From Enterococcus innesii (GTDB lineage Bacteria > Bacillota > Bacilli > Lactobacillales > Enterococcaceae): a stretch of 64,000 nt of DNA. Under the pieces are notes generated by a model. The model worked only from the letters and a program-made list of their open reading frames with translations, made no database searches and was not told where the DNA came from. Both the position numbers and the translations under genes were made by a program. Shown here piece after piece: positions 61,209-64,000 of the stretch (within the stretch, counting starts at the first letter, position 1; each line of letters opens with the position of its first letter). Where the stretch lies: contig JAHHEN010000004.1 in NCBI GenBank assembly GCA_018982785.1, forward strand, positions 67,001 to 131,000, given 5' to 3'.

Positions 61209-61553
61209 TTAGATGATTTTTGTCAAAGAATAGTGGCAATCTTCTGCTTCATCATATAAAGTAATGACGGAGCCTTTTTGTTCAAGAACTAAATGATAGC
61301 CAAATGTGTCCAGTAAAACTAACCGCGTCGGAGTCAATTCAACGATGGAAGCAGTCAAAGGCTTGCCTTCGATGGTCAATGAATAGTCATTGGCTATTTC
61401 TAATGTGACATCTTCTTTTGTCTTGGAAGTAAAACGCCAATTACCAATGAAATTCTGCCGATTCTCATTTTTTTGCTTTTCTTTTCGCAGCAGCAAAGAG
61501 CTGACCACGCCCGTTGCAAGAGATAAACCAATCAAAATAGACCTTTTCTTCAT
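61209..61553 (-). CDS. DUF4828-like small protein
   Basis: The 114-aa protein has an N-terminal hydrophobic helix (ILIGLSLATGVVSSLLL) and a beta-rich domain (FIGNWRFTSKTKEDVTLEI, TRLVLLDTFGYHLVLEQKGS) that fits DUF4828 of Lactobacillales. It is possibly extracellular and membrane-anchored. Function is unknown. Confidence 0.65.
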   Translation of the reverse strand: MKKRSILIGLSLATGVVSSLLLRKEKQKNENRQNFIGNWRFTSKTKEDVTLEIANDYSLTIEGKPLTASIVELTPTRLVLLDTFGYHLVLEQKGSVITLYDEAEDCHYSLTKII

Positions 61554-61735
61554 TTATACACGTCCTATCATTTACGATTCATCAAGTTGCGCCTTGTGGA
61601 CAGGTGTCCACTTTTTCGCACTAGAAAATAATTGCCATAAGTATACCATGAGAAGGTAAAAAAGCATGGTACTTTAGTTTGAAGTTTAGAAGTTTTTATC
61701 AAAATATGCTATGATTCAAAAGAGCAGGTGAGAAA

Positions 61736-62461
61736 ATGAATTATCCGAATACCCTTTTAGCCACGTTTCTCGTGCGAGACAACCGGTTCATTGCCCGATG
61801 TCTCGTTGACGATCAAGAAGTAATCGTCCATGTAAAAAATACCGGACGAGGAAAAGAGCTCTTGCACAAAGGTGCGCTTGTTACCCTGCAATATTGGGAC
61901 AATCCGAAACGCAAAACCAATTACGACTTGATCTCAGTCAAGAAACAAGACCAATGGATCAATATTGATAGTCAAGTACCGAATCGATTAGGCTATGAAG
62001 GCCTCTTGGATGGTACGATCCAGTTGCCGAATATCAAAGGGAGAATCTCGCTTTTGCGAAGGGAAGTTGTCTATGGGACATCAAAATTCGATCTTTATTT
62101 TGAAACAGATGAACAAGAAAAAGGCTTTTTAGAAATCAAGGGAATGACCCTTGAAAACAAGCAAGTCGGTGCTTTTCCAGATGCACCAACCATTCGCGGC
62201 TTGAAACACGTCAATGAATTGATCCATGCCAAAGAAGCTGGCTATTATGCGGCGGTTTTGTTTATGATCCAATTTGAAGCGGTGCAAATCGCCACGATCC
62301 ATCGACAGATGCAGCCGGATCTGGCCGCTAAAATCGCCGAAGCGCAAAGCAAGGGTGTCGAAGTGTTTGCCTATAATTGCCAAGTAAACCAAGGGATGAT
62401 CACGGTCAAAGAACCGATCCCTTTTGATTTGAATGTCGTTTTTGACGACCCTAATCTATAG
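61736..62461 (+). CDS. sfsA: SfsA family DNA/RNA-nuclease-like protein
   Basis: The 241-aa protein fits SfsA: FLVRDNRFIARCLVDDQEVIVHVKNTGR (OB-like), GFLEIKGMTLE and AVLFMIQFEAV. E. coli SfsA is named for sugar fermentation stimulation. The family has a restriction-nuclease-like core. AGGTGAG precedes the ATG. Confidence 0.92.
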   Translation: MNYPNTLLATFLVRDNRFIARCLVDDQEVIVHVKNTGRGKELLHKGALVTLQYWDNPKRKTNYDLISVKKQDQWINIDSQVPNRLGYEGLLDGTIQLPNIKGRISLLRREVVYGTSKFDLYFETDEQEKGFLEIKGMTLENKQVGAFPDAPTIRGLKHVNELIHAKEAGYYAAVLFMIQFEAVQIATIHRQMQPDLAAKIAEAQSKGVEVFAYNCQVNQGMITVKEPIPFDLNVVFDDPNL

Positions 62462-62479
62462 AAGAAAGAAGGAAAAAAC

Positions 62480-63481
62480 ATGATTCATTTAGGGATTATC
62501 GGCACAAATTGGATCACCGATCAATTTGTACAAGCAGCCCACGAAACCAAACGCTATCAATTGGTTGCCGTATACTCAAGAAAGTTAGCAACGGCACAAC
62601 GCTTTGGAGAAAAGTATGGGGACATCGAGTATGCGACCGATCTGGACACTTTTTTTGGTTTAGCTCATATGGACACGGTCTACATCGCGTCTCCGAATAG
62701 TTTGCACTTTGAACAAGCCAAGCAAGGTATTTTAGCAGGAAAAAATGTCATTGTGGAGAAGCCAGCCTTTTCAACGCCTGAGGAAATGGCGGAGATCATT
62801 GAATTGGCAAATCAGCAACAGGTATTATTCTTTGAAGCAGCTCGCAACATCCATGAAGCAAGTTTTTCGACTGTAGCCGAATTCTTACCGACACGCGGTG
62901 CCATTCTAGGGGCGAACTTTTCTTATATGAAATATTCGTCTCGTTATGACGCTGTATTAGCTGGGGAGGAACCAAATATCTTTTCTCCACATTTTTCTGG
63001 TGGTGCCTTGGCGGATTTAGGCGTCTATCCGATTTATGCCGCGGTTGCTTGGTTTGGCAAACCGCAAGATGTTTATTATTTTGCCCGTAAATTACCGACT
63101 GGTGTAGATGGTATCGGGACTGCAGTGTTGCGCTATGCTGACTTTGATGTCACGATCCAAACAGGCAAAATCGCTGATTCAGAGTTGCGTTCAGAAATCT
63201 ATTTTGAGGACGGTACATTAGACCTAAATGCCGTCAATGCCATCGAAGAAGCCGCATTTTATGAGCGAAAAACAAAACAAACCCAGGCATTAGCAGTAAG
63301 TGCCTTAGAAAACCCGATGATTGAAGAAGCACAAGATTTTGCAGACATCATCGAAAACAAAAATGATCCCCAACAAGGACAACGCTATGAGGAATGGGTA
63401 GAACTTGCCCGCAGTGTCAATGAAACCGTTGCTCTCATGCGTAAACAAGCAGGCATCGTTTTTGATGCAGATAAAAAATAA
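62480..63481 (+). CDS. Gfo/Idh/MocA family oxidoreductase
   Basis: The 333-aa protein has an N-terminal NAD(P)-binding Rossmann fold (LGIIGTNWITDQFVQAA), the family motif VIVEKPAF and the C-terminal substrate domain (GGALADLGVYPIYAA). The substrate is likely a sugar or polyol derivative but is not identifiable. It lies 18 bp after sfsA and before the helicase, so it could be co-transcribed. Confidence 0.9.
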   Translation: MIHLGIIGTNWITDQFVQAAHETKRYQLVAVYSRKLATAQRFGEKYGDIEYATDLDTFFGLAHMDTVYIASPNSLHFEQAKQGILAGKNVIVEKPAFSTPEEMAEIIELANQQQVLFFEAARNIHEASFSTVAEFLPTRGAILGANFSYMKYSSRYDAVLAGEEPNIFSPHFSGGALADLGVYPIYAAVAWFGKPQDVYYFARKLPTGVDGIGTAVLRYADFDVTIQTGKIADSELRSEIYFEDGTLDLNAVNAIEEAAFYERKTKQTQALAVSALENPMIEEAQDFADIIENKNDPQQGQRYEEWVELARSVNETVALMRKQAGIVFDADKK

Positions 63482-63495
63482 GGAATGGAACATTT

Positions 63496-64000
63496 ATGAC
63501 AGTATTTGAATTGACACAACTGCCCGACATCTGGCAGGAAAAATGGCAAGCGGCAGGGTATCACGCACCGTCCTTGATCCAAGAAAAAACCTTTGGTCCT
63601 TTAAAAGATGGCGAGTCTGTCATTGGGGTCTCACCGACCGGTTCTGGTAAAACATTGGCATACCTTTTGCCACTGTTAACAAAGGTCGAAGCAAAGCAAG
63701 GCAATCAGCTGTTGATTTTGACTTCTTCACAAGAATTAGCGATGCAAGTCACAGAAGTAGCACGAGAATGGGCCCAAGCCATTGGACTGACCGTTCTGCC
63801 ACTTATTGGCGGTGCGAGCACGAAACGACAAGTGGAAAAATTAAAAGACAAACCTGAGGTCTTGATCGGTACCCCAGGCCGTGTGTTAGAATTGATCAAA
63901 GCAAAAAAAATCAAGACCCAACAGTTGCAATCGTTGGTATTAGATGAGGTTGACCAATTATTGAAAGAAGGGGCCTTTACGCTAGCTGCCAAAATCAATC
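63496..64000 (+). CDS. DEAD/DEAH-box RNA helicase, N-terminal part
   Basis: The frame is open to the window end and so is partial. It has the Q-motif region, motif I SPTGSGKT, motif Ia (TSSQELAMQV), motif Ib (GTPGR) and motif II DEVD. It should unwind RNA duplexes in ribosome assembly or cold adaptation. The DEVD in place of DEAD, and SPTG in place of APTG, mark a divergent member. The C-terminal helicase domain is outside the window. Confidence 0.9.
   Translation, partial: MTVFELTQLPDIWQEKWQAAGYHAPSLIQEKTFGPLKDGESVIGVSPTGSGKTLAYLLPLLTKVEAKQGNQLLILTSSQELAMQVTEVAREWAQAIGLTVLPLIGGASTKRQVEKLKDKPEVLIGTPGRVLELIKAKKIKTQQLQSLVLDEVDQLLKEGAFTLAAKIN

Overview
The window looks like chromosomal DNA of a low-GC Gram-positive coccus, most likely an Enterococcus. 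The evidence is the L33 ribosomal protein sequence, the uppS-cdsA-eep(rseP)-proS-polC order, a Gram-positive PolC, a galKETR cluster, a lipoprotein-type YidC, an argS T-box and several Lactobacillales-type small proteins. Species cannot be fixed from the sequence. A complete ilvDBNCA operon is unusual for E. faecalis or E. faecium, which are generally branched-chain amino acid auxotrophs, so another species is more likely (inference).

Layout. 1-2.8 kb: end of rpsA, then der and hup. 2.8-9.5 kb: ilvD-B-N-C-A with a control region holding two CodY-like boxes, a strong sigma-A promoter, a 17-codon leader peptide with a Leu-Leu-Val-Ile-Ile-Ile run, and a terminator/antiterminator pair. 9.6-16.1 kb: a degenerate AroB-like protein, then TPR/YpiA, YpiB, YitT-type, MazG/YpjD, cca, a thioesterase and an unknown protein, a close match to the B. 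subtilis ypi-ypj-cca neighbourhood. 16.1-20.8 kb: an accessory-looking stretch with a Y-family polymerase under a LexA-like box, two VOC proteins (one FosX-like), small membrane and basic proteins, a second MazG and rpmG. 20.9-24.8 kb: a divergent iron-siderophore ABC uptake locus with three Fur-like boxes. 24.9-28.6 kb: a yqgN-gluP-yqgQ-glcK cluster, a rhodanese-like protein, DUF488 and DUF3042 proteins. 28.7-33.4 kb: galK-galE-galT-galR. 33.7-36.4 kb: tsaB-rimI-rimI2-tsaD. 36.5-40.2 kb: argF, T-box-argS, argR. 40.4-53.2 kb: rpsB, tsf, pyrH, frr, uppS, cdsA, eep, proS, polC. 53.4-64 kb: an AEC carrier, yidC, acylphosphatase, an SpoU methyltransferase, HD, YdcF-like and GyrI-like proteins, a dacA-type carboxypeptidase, small proteins, a tRNA-like 3' end, sfsA, an oxidoreductase and the start of a DEAD-box helicase.

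A pervasive oddity is that ilvD, ypiB, one FecCD permease, the rhomboid protease, galK, polC (five times) and yidC are all broken by net one-base losses, nearly all in homopolymer runs. Several are essential genes, so these look like sequencing or assembly errors rather than real pseudogenes. I annotate them as genes that are frameshifted as sequenced.

I did not find a convincing new defence or mobile system. The most interesting items are the ilv attenuator combined with CodY sites, the AroB-like pseudoenzyme, a nested-helix intergenic element at 27.9 kb, a tRNA T-arm-like relic, and the FosX-like gene.
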